NCBI GenBank assembly: GCA_964600075.1
Contig: CAZRIE010000100.1
Location: 1-15,352, forward strand
Direction: 5' to 3'
DNA from: CAZRIE01 sp964600075
GTDB lineage: Bacteria; Bacteroidota; Bacteroidia; Flavobacteriales; Flavobacteriaceae
Length of the DNA stretch: 15,352 nucleotides
A model generated the notes under the pieces. The model had not been told where the DNA came from. It searched no databases and saw only the letters and a list, made by a program, of their open reading frames with translations. Below are positions 1 to 8,031 of the stretch, piece after piece (positions within the stretch are counted from its first letter, which is position 1; each line of letters begins with the position of its first letter). Position numbers and translations under genes: made by a program.

Positions 1-1499
1 GCGCAACAACATCTACTTTTGGTTATGATGAGTCTATGGAGCGTTATTTGCGCGCCACCGATAGGGAAGATGTTGCCGACGCGGCCAATGCCGTGAGGGA
101 CTATTTGACTGCAGATGACGAGGTCTATGCCAACCCGGAAGACTATTTTGATCAAGTTATCGATATTGACCTTTCTGAACTGTCTCCGTTATTGAACGGT
201 CCATTTACTCCTGATCTATCCACCTTAGCGGGCAGTGATATGACAGAGAAGGCAAAAAGCAATGACTGGCCACTTCAAGTAGAATGGGGTCTTATCGGTT
301 CTTGTACAAACTCGTCTTATGAAGATTTGTCACGAGCTTCTTCCGTTGCACAACAAGCTTTGGATAAAGGACTTAAGATGAAAGCGGAGTTGGGTATTAA
401 CCCAGGTTCTGAGCAAGTGCGGTACACTGCTGAACGCGATGGTATATTGAATGTTTTCGAGAAATTGGATGCTAAGATTTTTACCAACGCCTGTGGACCT
501 TGTATTGGGCAATGGGCCAGATATAGCGATCCGAAGAACGCACCCAAAAACAGTATAGTACATTCGTTCAATAGAAATTTTGCCAAGCGAGCTGATGGTA
601 ATCCAAATACACATGCTTTTGTAGCCTCTCCAGAATTGACCGCTGCCATTGCCATTGCAGGTCGACTGGATTTTAATCCCGTTACGGATACCTTGATCAA
701 CGAAAATGGGGAAGAGGTAAGATTCGATGAGCCAACAGGGTGGGAACTACCACCAAAAGGATTTGAAGTTGAAGACGCCGGTTATCTTGAACCTACGGAA
801 GATGGAAGTAGCGTCGAGGTTAAGGTCGCAACTGATTCGGAAAGATTACAGCTCTTAGATCCATTCGTGCCAATTACAAATGAGGAGTTACAGGGCATGA
901 AATTATTAATAAAGGCTTTTGGCAAATGTACGACCGACCATATCTCTATGGCCGGACCTTGGTTACGTTTCCGTGGGCATCTTGACAATATCTCTAACAA
1001 TACATTGATAGGTGCGGTAAATGCCTTTAATAAGAAGACCAATTTTGTCAAAAACCAACTGACAGGTGACTACGAAGGGGTACCCGATGTGCAACGGGCC
1101 TATAAAGCAAAAGGAATTAAAACTATAGTTGTGGGCGACCATAATTACGGCGAAGGTTCTTCACGTGAGCATGCCGCTATGCAGCCTAGACATTTAGGTG
1201 TTGCAGTGGTTTTGGTCAAGTCTTTTGCTCGAATTCATGAGACGAACTTAAAAAAGCAGGGCATGTTGGGTCTTACCTTTGCTAATGAAAAAGATTATGA
1301 CATAATTCAAGAAGATGATACCTTCAATTTTGTAGACATAGCTGATTTTGCTCCCAATAAACCTTTGACGATTGAAATAGTTCATGCAGACGGAAGCAAA
1401 GATACCATCAAGGCAAACCACACCTATAACAAGGCACAAATCGGTTGGTTCAATGAGGGTTCGGCATTAAATGTTATTAAAAGGGAAAATGCAGCATAA
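1..1499 (+). CDS. acn: Aconitate hydratase (aconitase), 5'-truncated by the window edge
   Basis: This is the C-terminal part of a mitochondrial-type aconitase, the TCA-cycle enzyme that isomerises citrate and isocitrate through cis-aconitate in the cytoplasm. The reading frame is open from base 3 (ATTSTFGYDESMERYL...), so the ATG at 36 is an internal methionine and the true start lies left of the window. All three Cys ligands of the 4Fe-4S cluster are visible: one in GSCTNS (codon 303-305) and two in ACGPCIG (codons 492-494 and 501-503). The C-terminal swivel domain follows, with GDHNYGEGSSREHAA carrying the substrate-binding Ser-Arg pair near 1150-1175. About 498 codons are present of a family length of roughly 750. 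The gene ends in TAA and a strong terminator follows 20 bp later, so it is not co-transcribed with the next gene. Identity is essentially certain. Confidence 0.97.
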   Translation, partial: ATTSTFGYDESMERYLRATDREDVADAANAVRDYLTADDEVYANPEDYFDQVIDIDLSELSPLLNGPFTPDLSTLAGSDMTEKAKSNDWPLQVEWGLIGSCTNSSYEDLSRASSVAQQALDKGLKMKAELGINPGSEQVRYTAERDGILNVFEKLDAKIFTNACGPCIGQWARYSDPKNAPKNSIVHSFNRNFAKRADGNPNTHAFVASPELTAAIAIAGRLDFNPVTDTLINENGEEVRFDEPTGWELPPKGFEVEDAGYLEPTEDGSSVEVKVATDSERLQLLDPFVPITNEELQGMKLLIKAFGKCTTDHISMAGPWLRFRGHLDNISNNTLIGAVNAFNKKTNFVKNQLTGDYEGVPDVQRAYKAKGIKTIVVGDHNYGEGSSREHAAMQPRHLGVAVVLVKSFARIHETNLKKQGMLGLTFANEKDYDIIQEDDTFNFVDIADFAPNKPLTIEIVHADGSKDTIKANHTYNKAQIGWFNEGSALNVIKRENAA

Positions 1500-1519
1500 T
1501 TAAGATTTTATATTAGCTT

Positions 1520-1549
1520 AAAACTCCCGTTGATTTAACGGGAGTTTTT
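1520..1549 (+). terminator. Intrinsic terminator after aconitase
   Basis: A perfect 12-bp inverted repeat (AAAACTCCCGTT / AACGGGAGTTTT) with a 5-nt loop is followed by a T run. It lies 20 bp after the aconitase stop and just ahead of the next gene. The A run on the left arm would let it also act on the minus strand. Confidence 0.9.
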
Positions 1550-1575
1550 AGTTTATGTACTATCGTTCAAACCAT

Positions 1576-2133
1576 ATGAAACGTAAAACAGTATATACAC
1601 TTTTTGTAATAGCCCTTGCGTTATCATTTGTTGTTACCCCTTTGGGGGATTTTAGCAAAGAACTTTTGAACAAATGGTTTGCAAGCACACCCACTATCAT
1701 CAGTTCTAAAAACAGGGGAAAAATTGCCAATTACGATTGGAAGTTAAAGGATGCGGAATGGGATTACTTTAATTTTAATGAAGCTGAGGGGAAGGTCGTT
1801 TTCATCAATTTTTGGGCTTCGTGGAATTTGCCGTCAAGAGCACAATTAGATGATATTCAAGAGATGTACGACCGATATAAAGGTAAGATTCAGTTTTATA
1901 TCATCACCGATGAAGAAAGGGCAGATCCCGAGGAACTGATGAATCGAAAAGGGTATACTTTTCCGATTACCTATCAAATTATTGGAGAACCAAGCCCATT
2001 AACGCTTTTAAAACCATCAGGAGTTTATGTTTTGGATAAAAATGGAAGTGTTGTAATTCATCAAACCGCAATTTCGGACTGGAACAATGATAAAGTCTAT
2101 CAATTATTGGATGACCTTCTTAATGAACGATAA
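1576..2133 (+). CDS. Membrane-anchored thioredoxin-fold (TlpA/ResA-like) protein lacking the CxxC cysteines
   Basis: The protein has one N-terminal hydrophobic segment (residues ~6-22), so the thioredoxin-like domain (~residue 55 to the end) should face the periplasm. The fold is recognisable from VVFINFWASW, then the helix IQEMYDRYKGKIQFYII, and later GVYVLDKNGSVV. In TlpA/ResA-type proteins the tryptophan is followed by C-P-P-C; here W83 is followed by N84-L85-P86-S87, so both redox cysteines are gone and there is no other cysteine. Disulfide exchange is therefore unlikely; a binding or chaperone role is possible but unproven. An in-frame ATG exists at 1555, but the ATG at 1576 gives a better anchor (MKRKTVY then hydrophobic) and was chosen. 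It stands alone between the aconitase terminator and the crtA-like gene. Confidence 0.82.
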   Translation: MKRKTVYTLFVIALALSFVVTPLGDFSKELLNKWFASTPTIISSKNRGKIANYDWKLKDAEWDYFNFNEAEGKVVFINFWASWNLPSRAQLDDIQEMYDRYKGKIQFYIITDEERADPEELMNRKGYTFPITYQIIGEPSPLTLLKPSGVYVLDKNGSVVIHQTAISDWNNDKVYQLLDDLLNER

Positions 2134-2210
2134 CCTTAATTTTGAAAAATTAAAAAATTCGTTAAAATATATGTTTTTGATAGGAAATGAAGAATAGAAT
2201 TAGCGTACCT

Positions 2211-2268
2211 GGACAGTATGTATTAGAACTGTCCGAGTATACATGAACTTTTCTCAGATAGTGTATAC
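2211..2268. promoter_or_regulatory. Two inverted repeats upstream of the crtA-like gene (candidate operator or leader hairpins)
   Basis: The 174-bp gap 2134-2307 holds no gene. It contains GGACAGT (2211-2217) and its complement ACTGTCC (2228-2234), then GTATACA (2237-2243) and its complement TGTATAC (2262-2268). Both are perfect 7-bp inverted repeats lying 40-100 bp before the ATG at 2308. GTATACA fits the nTnnACA core reported for CarH-type operators, but that core is too short to carry weight. No convincing TTG/TAnnTTTG promoter pair was found, so function is inference only. Confidence 0.35.
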
Positions 2269-2307
2269 GTTCGAGAGCATATAGAAAATTAAAAATACCT
2301 CCCTCGC

Positions 2308-3009
2308 ATGTCGCAAATAACAACGATTAGTTTTTTTAAGTTCAACGATTTAAAAGGAAAACTCTGGGCCTTCTTGATGATGCAATTCGCTCATGGCCCT
2401 ATGTCTGAAATATCTGGACTGGAAACCTATAAACTTATGGGAAGCGGAAAGTCTAGCTTTAATCCTTTACCTGATTGGTCCACTTACGCAATTCTTCAGG
2501 TCTGGCAGAACGAAAGAGCGGCAGATGAGTTTTTCGAGAACTCATCATTGATTCGCCGATATCAAATGCGAAGCAGTCGTCGATGGACGCTTTTCATGAA
2601 AAATATTACGGCCAAGGGGCAGTGGTCGAAGAAAAATCCTTTTACGATAAGTGATACGTTAGACACCGAAAACCCATATCTGGCGGTATTGACTAGGGCA
2701 ACTATCAAAAAACACATGCTATGGAGGTTTTGGAGAGATGTACCTGAATCACAAAAAACACTCGAGGGCAATACAGGTTTGATTTATACCAAAGGAATCG
2801 GCGAAGTGCCATTTTCTCAGATGGCTACATTCAGTCTTTGGAAAGACAAGGAGTCACTTATGCAATTCGCCTATGGTAGCGAGGGTCACAAAAAGGCAAT
2901 ACAAAGAACGCGACAATTGAATTGGTACAAAGAAGAGCTCTTCTCTAGGTTTCAGCCTTATCGGTCAGAAGGTGAATTGCTCGAAGGAGACTTCGACCTA
3001 CACTTCTAG
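2308..3009 (+). CDS. crtA: CrtA-family carotenoid monooxygenase, probable 2'-hydroxylase of myxol biosynthesis
   Basis: The 233-residue protein has the layout of the spheroidene monooxygenase (CrtA) family: an N-terminal FFKF...WAFLMMQFA segment, a GSG...P-DWSTYAILQVW block (~residues 46-67), VLTRATI....WRFWRDVP (~127-146), and the signature GIGEVPFSQMATFSLWKD followed by FAYGSEGH..AI..TR...W..EELFSRF (~163-216). CrtA enzymes oxygenate C-2 of acyclic carotenoid ends. In flavobacteria a CrtA-related enzyme is known as the carotenoid 2-hydroxylase that completes myxol, and the cluster here (cruF, crtD, crtZ) makes exactly that substrate, so 2'-hydroxylation is inferred rather than 2-ketolation. 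It is transcribed separately from the rest of the pathway; its last 12 bp overlap the end of cruF on the other strand. The ATG at 2308 is the first good start. Family assignment is strong, exact product moderate. Confidence 0.85.
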   Translation: MSQITTISFFKFNDLKGKLWAFLMMQFAHGPMSEISGLETYKLMGSGKSSFNPLPDWSTYAILQVWQNERAADEFFENSSLIRRYQMRSSRRWTLFMKNITAKGQWSKKNPFTISDTLDTENPYLAVLTRATIKKHMLWRFWRDVPESQKTLEGNTGLIYTKGIGEVPFSQMATFSLWKDKESLMQFAYGSEGHKKAIQRTRQLNWYKEELFSRFQPYRSEGELLEGDFDLHF

Positions 3010-3624
3010 AAAATAAAAATAGACGAAGAAAATCAGCTGTGCCAAGTATAGGTTTAGCGAAAAGAAACGGTCACCAGTGGTTTTCAGATAGCGAAGAATA
3101 CCTTGAAAAAGAAGGGCGAGTACGAACCAAGTAATGTAGTTTTGAAGTGGGGCCAAATCGCCTTCGAATCTCCAAAAATCAAAGCGTGGCGCACTATGTT
3201 CCATAAAAAAGTCCAATAGCGTCATGAGCAGAGCCGCTACGACAATTTTCACTATAACTGATTTCGAAATATAGTCAACAATACTTGCAGTGGCAAAAGT
3301 GAGCAGCGCCCAGTATGTACCGATAAGATATGGCACACCGTCTAGTTTTGGGCCAAAGTTGTTTCCATATTCGTACGTGCCGAAAAGAAGACCGTATTTT
3401 ACCCCGAGCCACTCTGCGAACATACCTCCTGAGAAAAAAATAAGAAAGCCAGTAGTTTGTTTCATCGTTCGAATCGGATATACGAAAAGAAACAGAATGA
3501 GGCATAAGCCGAGATTTAAGGGAGTTTTTTCCATGAACCAATCCACATGGCCTAAAGTGATGCCGATAAGTGCCGAGATGTGGAACAGCCATACGATGCC
3601 CGTGGCTATGTAAACCTTATTCAT
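2998..3624 (-). CDS. cruF: Carotenoid 1',2'-hydratase (CruF family, DUF422)
   Basis: CruF adds water across the terminal 1',2' double bond of an acyclic (psi) carotenoid end, giving the tertiary 1'-hydroxyl of saproxanthin/myxol-type pigments. The translation is an integral membrane protein with about six to seven hydrophobic segments. It shows the family's conserved pieces: GMFAEWLGVKYGLLFGTYEYG, VPYLIGTYWALLTFA, and an acidic LLDFFMEHSAPRFDFWRFEG block followed by LQNYITWF. The reading frame stays open upstream to 3732, but that part overlaps crtD and encodes no membrane segment. The ATG at 3624 gives 208 residues, sits 4 bp after the crtD stop, and is taken as the start. It is the last gene of the minus-strand cluster. 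No terminator is seen after it, and its 3' end overlaps the convergent crtA-like gene by 12 bp. Confidence 0.87.
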   Translation of the reverse strand: MNKVYIATGIVWLFHISALIGITLGHVDWFMEKTPLNLGLCLILFLFVYPIRTMKQTTGFLIFFSGGMFAEWLGVKYGLLFGTYEYGNNFGPKLDGVPYLIGTYWALLTFATASIVDYISKSVIVKIVVAALLMTLLDFFMEHSAPRFDFWRFEGDLAPLQNYITWFVLALLFQGILRYLKTTGDRFFSLNLYLAQLIFFVYFYFLEV

Positions 3625-3628
3625 TGAA

Positions 3629-5113
3629 CTATGATTGAGCATGGGGAGTAGGTTTAGGCACAAGGTCGGCCACAATTTTAGCCGAAAGTAGGCAAAGGGG
3701 AATGCCACCTCCTGGATGTACCGATCCCCCACAAAAATAAAGGTTCTCTATATTCCTAGAAAAATTGGGATGCCTCAAGAAGGCGGCGAACTTGTTATTG
3801 CTAGCAGCGCCATATAGTGCCCCGCGATACGAACTGGTCGCGGTTTCGATACCTACAGGGTCAAGTATATGTTCTACAGTAATCAATGATTCGAGATCGG
3901 TATGCAGCACCCTATTGATTTTTGAAATCACGGCCCTTCTTGCCTCTTTTCGAAGTGCGACCCAATCTTGCCCGTAGTTACCTGGCGCATTAATCATCAC
4001 GAACCAGTTTTCATGGCCTTCGGGGGCATCTGATATTTCATGTTTTGAGGTAATATTAATATATATGGTGGGGTCGTCGTGCAAGATCTTTTTATCGAAC
4101 AATGAACCGAATTCACCTTCATAGTCATCACTGAAAATAATGTTGTGCAAATCAAGTTCAGGAAACTCCTTTGAAATACCCCAGTAAAAAATTAGTGCAG
4201 AGCTTGAACGCTCTTGTGCAAGGGTCTTTATCGGCTTTTTTTCGTTTCGTAAGAGCCGATGATAGGTCGGGAATATATCCATATTGCTAACGACGATGTC
4301 CGCACTATATTTTTTTAGATTTGAAGTCACTCCGGTTGCTATCCCTTTCTGGATATTGATTTTCTCTACGCGTTCTTCAAAGTTAAAATGAATCCCCTGC
4401 TCTAGGGCTAAGGTATAGAGGCTTCTTGCGATTTGGTGCATTCCGCCCTTGGGAAAAAAAGTACCATAGTGCATTTCGAGGTGAGGAACCATTGACATTA
4501 TACCAGGCGTCATATAAGGCGAAGAGCCATTGTAAGTAGCATATCGGTTGAATAGTTGTTGTAGTTTTCGGCTCTCGAAGGTCTTTTCGTTGAGCTTGTT
4601 AAGCGAGATATTAATATCTAATTTTCCGATTTGGAGGATAGACTTTAGCGTTGCTATCGATAGATAAGTTCCGATTTTGTGCAGGGATTTTTCTAAAAAC
4701 AAAGGTGCAGTAAGATTGTATTTCTTCGTATTGCGATCAAGGTAGTCTGAAATACCAACCTCGGGTTCGTCAAAGGTTAGGGAAGCGTTTTGCACGAAAG
4801 AATTTCTGTTAGAAGATGCGGAAAATAGGGTGCCGTCTTCCCAGAAATAATTACAGATATTTGTTTTTTTCTCGAATTGGAAGCTCTTGGATGGATCGAC
4901 CCCAAAAAGTTCGAAAAGCTCTGTTATCAGATGGGGCATAGTTAGTAGTGAGGGACCCAAATCAAAACGGTATCCATCAATCTGAATGAAATGCAATTTA
5001 CCGCCGGGGTAAGCATTGGCTTCTATAATCTGCACTTCATAACCAAAAGACCTTAAACGTAAAGCAGTTGCAAGGCCACCAATACCTGCGCCTATTACAA
5101 TCGCTTTCTCCAT
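3629..5113 (-). CDS. crtD: CrtI-family carotenoid 3',4'-desaturase (CrtD-like)
   Basis: This FAD-dependent oxidoreductase of 494 residues belongs to the phytoene desaturase superfamily. The dinucleotide-binding motif is at residues 4-34 (VIGAGIGGLATALRLRSFG...IIEA), followed by YPGGKLHF and FDLGPSLLTMP; the C-terminal FAD-contact region is YFCGGSVHPGGGIPL (~459-473). A second paralogue further up the cluster has the stronger claim to be CrtI, and this gene is next to cruF. Together these point to the 1-hydroxycarotenoid 3,4-desaturase role (CrtD), which introduces the 3',4' double bond after hydration by CruF. The start ATG at 5113 lies 6 bp after the crtZ stop, so the two are surely co-transcribed. 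The alternative is a second phytoene/zeta-carotene desaturase; only activity or phylogeny would separate them. Confidence 0.82.
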   Translation of the reverse strand: MEKAIVIGAGIGGLATALRLRSFGYEVQIIEANAYPGGKLHFIQIDGYRFDLGPSLLTMPHLITELFELFGVDPSKSFQFEKKTNICNYFWEDGTLFSASSNRNSFVQNASLTFDEPEVGISDYLDRNTKKYNLTAPLFLEKSLHKIGTYLSIATLKSILQIGKLDINISLNKLNEKTFESRKLQQLFNRYATYNGSSPYMTPGIMSMVPHLEMHYGTFFPKGGMHQIARSLYTLALEQGIHFNFEERVEKINIQKGIATGVTSNLKKYSADIVVSNMDIFPTYHRLLRNEKKPIKTLAQERSSSALIFYWGISKEFPELDLHNIIFSDDYEGEFGSLFDKKILHDDPTIYINITSKHEISDAPEGHENWFVMINAPGNYGQDWVALRKEARRAVISKINRVLHTDLESLITVEHILDPVGIETATSSYRGALYGAASNNKFAAFLRHPNFSRNIENLYFCGGSVHPGGGIPLCLLSAKIVADLVPKPTPHAQS

Positions 5114-5119
5114 AAACTG

Positions 5120-5566
5120 TCATTTTTTCAAATATTTAAAGGGCACCAAAAGCATTCCGAAACATTCGCCATCAGCTTTTCCCAGGTGCTTGTGATGCAT
5201 TTTATGAGCTCTTCTTACTCCTTTTGCATACCAATTGTTGGCGCTACGTAACAGTTTGAACCTTTGGTGAATAAAAATGTCATGTACAATAAAGTAGGCA
5301 ACCCCATATGCTAAAATACCGAAACCGATAGGGAAGGCATACCATACGCCATTCGCGCCAAAATAGAAAAATGACATGCTAACAATTGCATAGAAGATAA
5401 AGAATGCGTCATTGCGCTCAAACCACGAGTTATGGTCTTTTTTATGATGATCTTTATGTAGGCTCCAAAGGAAACCGTGCATGATATATTTATGGGTAAA
5501 CCAAGCCATAAATTCCATTATGGAGAAGGTTCCTAGAAAAATTAGTATCCAAAATAAATTCTTCAT
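5120..5566 (-). CDS. crtZ: Beta-carotene 3-hydroxylase (CrtZ)
   Basis: The 148-residue membrane di-iron hydroxylase puts the 3-hydroxyl on beta rings. The diagnostic histidine clusters are all present: H25-x4-H30, H37-x2-H40-H41, H95-x4-H100 and H121-x2-H124-H125. Between them are hydrophobic segments (residues ~3-20 and ~53-93), as expected of a membrane enzyme with cytoplasmic histidines. Length is normal for bacterial CrtZ. It is preceded by a 131-bp AT-rich gap (5567-5697) after crtB. That gap is long enough for an internal promoter, but I could not identify a clear -33/-7 pair there. It is followed closely by crtD. In this cluster its likely substrate is the single beta ring of a monocyclic carotenoid. 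Confidence 0.93.
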   Translation of the reverse strand: MKNLFWILIFLGTFSIMEFMAWFTHKYIMHGFLWSLHKDHHKKDHNSWFERNDAFFIFYAIVSMSFFYFGANGVWYAFPIGFGILAYGVAYFIVHDIFIHQRFKLLRSANNWYAKGVRRAHKMHHKHLGKADGECFGMLLVPFKYLKK

Positions 5567-5697
5567 TGCTAAAAATTAGTAGTTATAAATTTTTATATTC
5601 TTTTAATAAAAACCCATTTTCGGAAAGTTTATCTTATGCATGGTTGATGATTAAAGGTGTAATCACTTTTAACCAATAAAGGGTAATTATAGGTCCC

Positions 5698-6537
5698 TCA
5701 TACCAACTTTAATTTATAATCGACATAAGACTTTGCTAATAGACCAAATTTCTCGTAATTAGGTACCCGAATACGCGCGTTTTTGATTTCCAAAGGCGGA
5801 GTGTTCTGTAATTTTTTAAGCAGTTTGTAATAGTATTTGTAGGCTGTGTAAACACCGAATTTGGCTTCGTTCGGTAATTCTACGATTCCCGAGTAACCCA
5901 ATTCAAAATCAGCTTTAATTTCATTTACAATTCTGGTTTTAGAAGCCTCATCGAGTTCCCTCAAGTTCGTATTTGGAAAATAACTACGGTTGAGTTCTTC
6001 GAAATCTGCTTTTAGATCTCTTAGGAAATTAACTTTCTGAAAGGCCGAGCCCAATGCCATGGCCGTCTCTTTTAAATCTTCGTATTTTTTTTCATCACCA
6101 TTCACGAAGACTCTCAGACACATTAAGCCTACGACATCTGCCGAACCATAAATATATTCTTTGTATTCTTGCTCGGTTCGGTACGTATTCTTAAAAAGGT
6201 CCATTCGCATGCTTTTCATAAAAGAAGCGACCAGATCGTATGAGATTTGATATTTATGGTAGGTATGCTGAAAAGAATTTAAAATGGGATTTAAGCTAAT
6301 TTTGTCCTGTAAAGCCTCGTTCAGATCAGTTTCGAATTTGTCAAAGAGTTTCTCCTTATTATAGTCATGAAACGTATCGACGATTTCATCGGCGAACCTT
6401 ACGAAACCATAAATATTATAGATATCGGCTCGAATCGAAGTTGCCAGCATTTTGGTCGCCAATGTAAAAGATGTGCTGTATGATTCTGTAACGATTTTAC
6501 TACAACTGTACGAAACTTTGTCGAATATAGCCTTCAT
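5698..6537 (-). CDS. crtB: Phytoene synthase (CrtB), squalene/phytoene synthase family
   Basis: CrtB condenses two geranylgeranyl diphosphates to 15-cis-phytoene, the first committed carotenoid step. The 279-residue protein carries both Mg-diphosphate-binding motifs: a first acidic motif FADEIVD (D50, E51, D54) and a second N-x-x-R-D-x-x-x-D motif (N170, R173, D174, D178) leading into NRSYFP. The family stretch YIYGSADVVGLM (~128-139) lies between them. The ATG at 6537 overlaps the crtI stop by 4 bp (ATGA), so crtI and crtB are translationally coupled. It ends in TGA at 5698, after which there is a 131-bp gap before crtZ. Confidence 0.95.
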   Translation of the reverse strand: MKAIFDKVSYSCSKIVTESYSTSFTLATKMLATSIRADIYNIYGFVRFADEIVDTFHDYNKEKLFDKFETDLNEALQDKISLNPILNSFQHTYHKYQISYDLVASFMKSMRMDLFKNTYRTEQEYKEYIYGSADVVGLMCLRVFVNGDEKKYEDLKETAMALGSAFQKVNFLRDLKADFEELNRSYFPNTNLRELDEASKTRIVNEIKADFELGYSGIVELPNEAKFGVYTAYKYYYKLLKKLQNTPPLEIKNARIRVPNYEKFGLLAKSYVDYKLKLV

Positions 6538-8003
6538 AATGGGATCTTAAAGGTTTTTATTATCAGATCGGACACTAATTTTCCTGAAATCAGGGCTGGC
6601 GGTACTCCAGGGCCAGGTACTGTCAATTGTCCCGTAAAGAATAAATTCTTTACTTTGCCGCTCTTTAATTTTGGTCTTAGAAAAGCTGTTTGTCTCAGTG
6701 TATTTGCCATTCCGTAAGCGTTTCCTTTATATGAGTTGTACTGCGCTACAAAATCGTTCACACAAAATGACTCTTTAAATATAATATTATTTCTTATATT
6801 TTGTGAAGTGAGTTGTTCGAATCTGTCTACAATAATATCAAAATATTGTGACCTCAATTCAGGCGTATCTTCGAGGTCCGGAGCAATTGGCACAAGAAAA
6901 AAACCAGTCTCCGAATGCTGCGGGGCCATAGAGTCATCAGTTACCGATGGAAAATTGGCATAAAAAAGCGGATTCTGAGGCCACTTGGGATTATCGTATA
7001 TTTCTTGGGCATGCTGCTCGAAATCGGTATCGAAAAATAGATTGTGATGCTCTATGTTCTTCAATTTTCTGTCAAATGCAATATAAAATAATAATGAGGA
7101 TGGGGCGAAAACCTTTTTATCCCAGTAGGCCTCTGAGTACTGCCTATAATTATGTTCTAAGAGCGTTTCGGAATGATGATAGTCTGCACCGCTGAGTACA
7201 ACATCGGCATTAATCACTTTACCATTGGTCGTGATACCTGTCGCTGTTTTATTTTTTACGTGTATCTTTTCTACTGGACTCTCCGTAACAAACCGAACAC
7301 CTAATTCTTCGGCCAAGCTTTTCATCGCTTTGATAATCTCGTACATACCACCTTTAGGATGCCAAGTGCCCAGCCCAAAGTCGGCAAAATTCATAAAGTT
7401 GTAAAATGAGGGCGTTTTACTGGGTTTGGCGCCTAAGAATAGGACAGGAAACTCCAAAGTAGAAACCAATTTTGGGTTTTTGAATTTCTTTCTTACCTCA
7501 CCACTAATGGTCTTGAAAAATTGATCAACACGCAAAGCGGTTTCAGGTGTAATGAGTTCCAATGGTGAAAGGCCGGGCCTTAATACCACTTTGTTGATAG
7601 CGATATCATAATTTTTTTTTGCTTTGGCCATGAATTTTTTTAAGTGCTTGGCACTTCCCGGTTCGATACGCTCAAACTCTGTACATATTTTTTCCATCGA
7701 ATCCCCGATGGTAATGACATCGTCTGAAAAGAAAATCTTGTAGGCCGGGCTCAACTTATCAAGCTGATAGTAATCAGAGGTTTTTTTTTCGAAATCAGCA
7801 AAAAATTTATCGAAGATATCAGGCATCCAGTACCAACTTGGCCCCATGTCAAAGGTGAAACCTTTTTTTACTAATTGTCTGGCCCTACCACCAATGGTTT
7901 CGTTTTTTTCATATACAGAGACTTCATGACCCGCTTTTGACAGATAGCATGAGGCCGATAATGATGAAAAGCCTGAACCTATGATGATAATTTTTTTAGA
8001 CAT
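6534..8003 (-). CDS. crtI: Phytoene desaturase (CrtI)
   Basis: The 489-residue FAD-dependent desaturase should convert phytoene to lycopene in several steps at the membrane surface. The Rossmann motif is at residues 5-32 (IIIGSGFSSLSASCYLSKAG...VYEK), followed by IGGRARQ and FDMGPSWYWMPD. The C-terminal carotenoid-desaturase signature is TGQLTVPGPGVPPALIS (~457-473), the TVPGPGVPP form being typical of true CrtI. It is immediately upstream of and overlapping crtB, the usual crtI-crtB pairing. It starts 28 bp after the stop of the CarH-like regulator, so it is probably read from the regulator's promoter or from one inside that gene. Confidence 0.94.
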   Translation of the reverse strand: MSKKIIIIGSGFSSLSASCYLSKAGHEVSVYEKNETIGGRARQLVKKGFTFDMGPSWYWMPDIFDKFFADFEKKTSDYYQLDKLSPAYKIFFSDDVITIGDSMEKICTEFERIEPGSAKHLKKFMAKAKKNYDIAINKVVLRPGLSPLELITPETALRVDQFFKTISGEVRKKFKNPKLVSTLEFPVLFLGAKPSKTPSFYNFMNFADFGLGTWHPKGGMYEIIKAMKSLAEELGVRFVTESPVEKIHVKNKTATGITTNGKVINADVVLSGADYHHSETLLEHNYRQYSEAYWDKKVFAPSSLLFYIAFDRKLKNIEHHNLFFDTDFEQHAQEIYDNPKWPQNPLFYANFPSVTDDSMAPQHSETGFFLVPIAPDLEDTPELRSQYFDIIVDRFEQLTSQNIRNNIIFKESFCVNDFVAQYNSYKGNAYGMANTLRQTAFLRPKLKSGKVKNLFFTGQLTVPGPGVPPALISGKLVSDLIIKTFKIPL

Positions 8004-8031
8004 GCTAATTTTAGTATGGGAAATGAAAGCA

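Noticed and set aside
3290..3613. 107-codon plus-strand ORF opposite cruF
   Set aside because: It is an antisense shadow of cruF with no domain features and no start context.
3625..3732. N-terminal extension of cruF to an ATG at 3732
   Set aside because: The extension lies inside crtD, encodes no membrane segment and is not part of the CruF family; the ATG at 3624 fits better.
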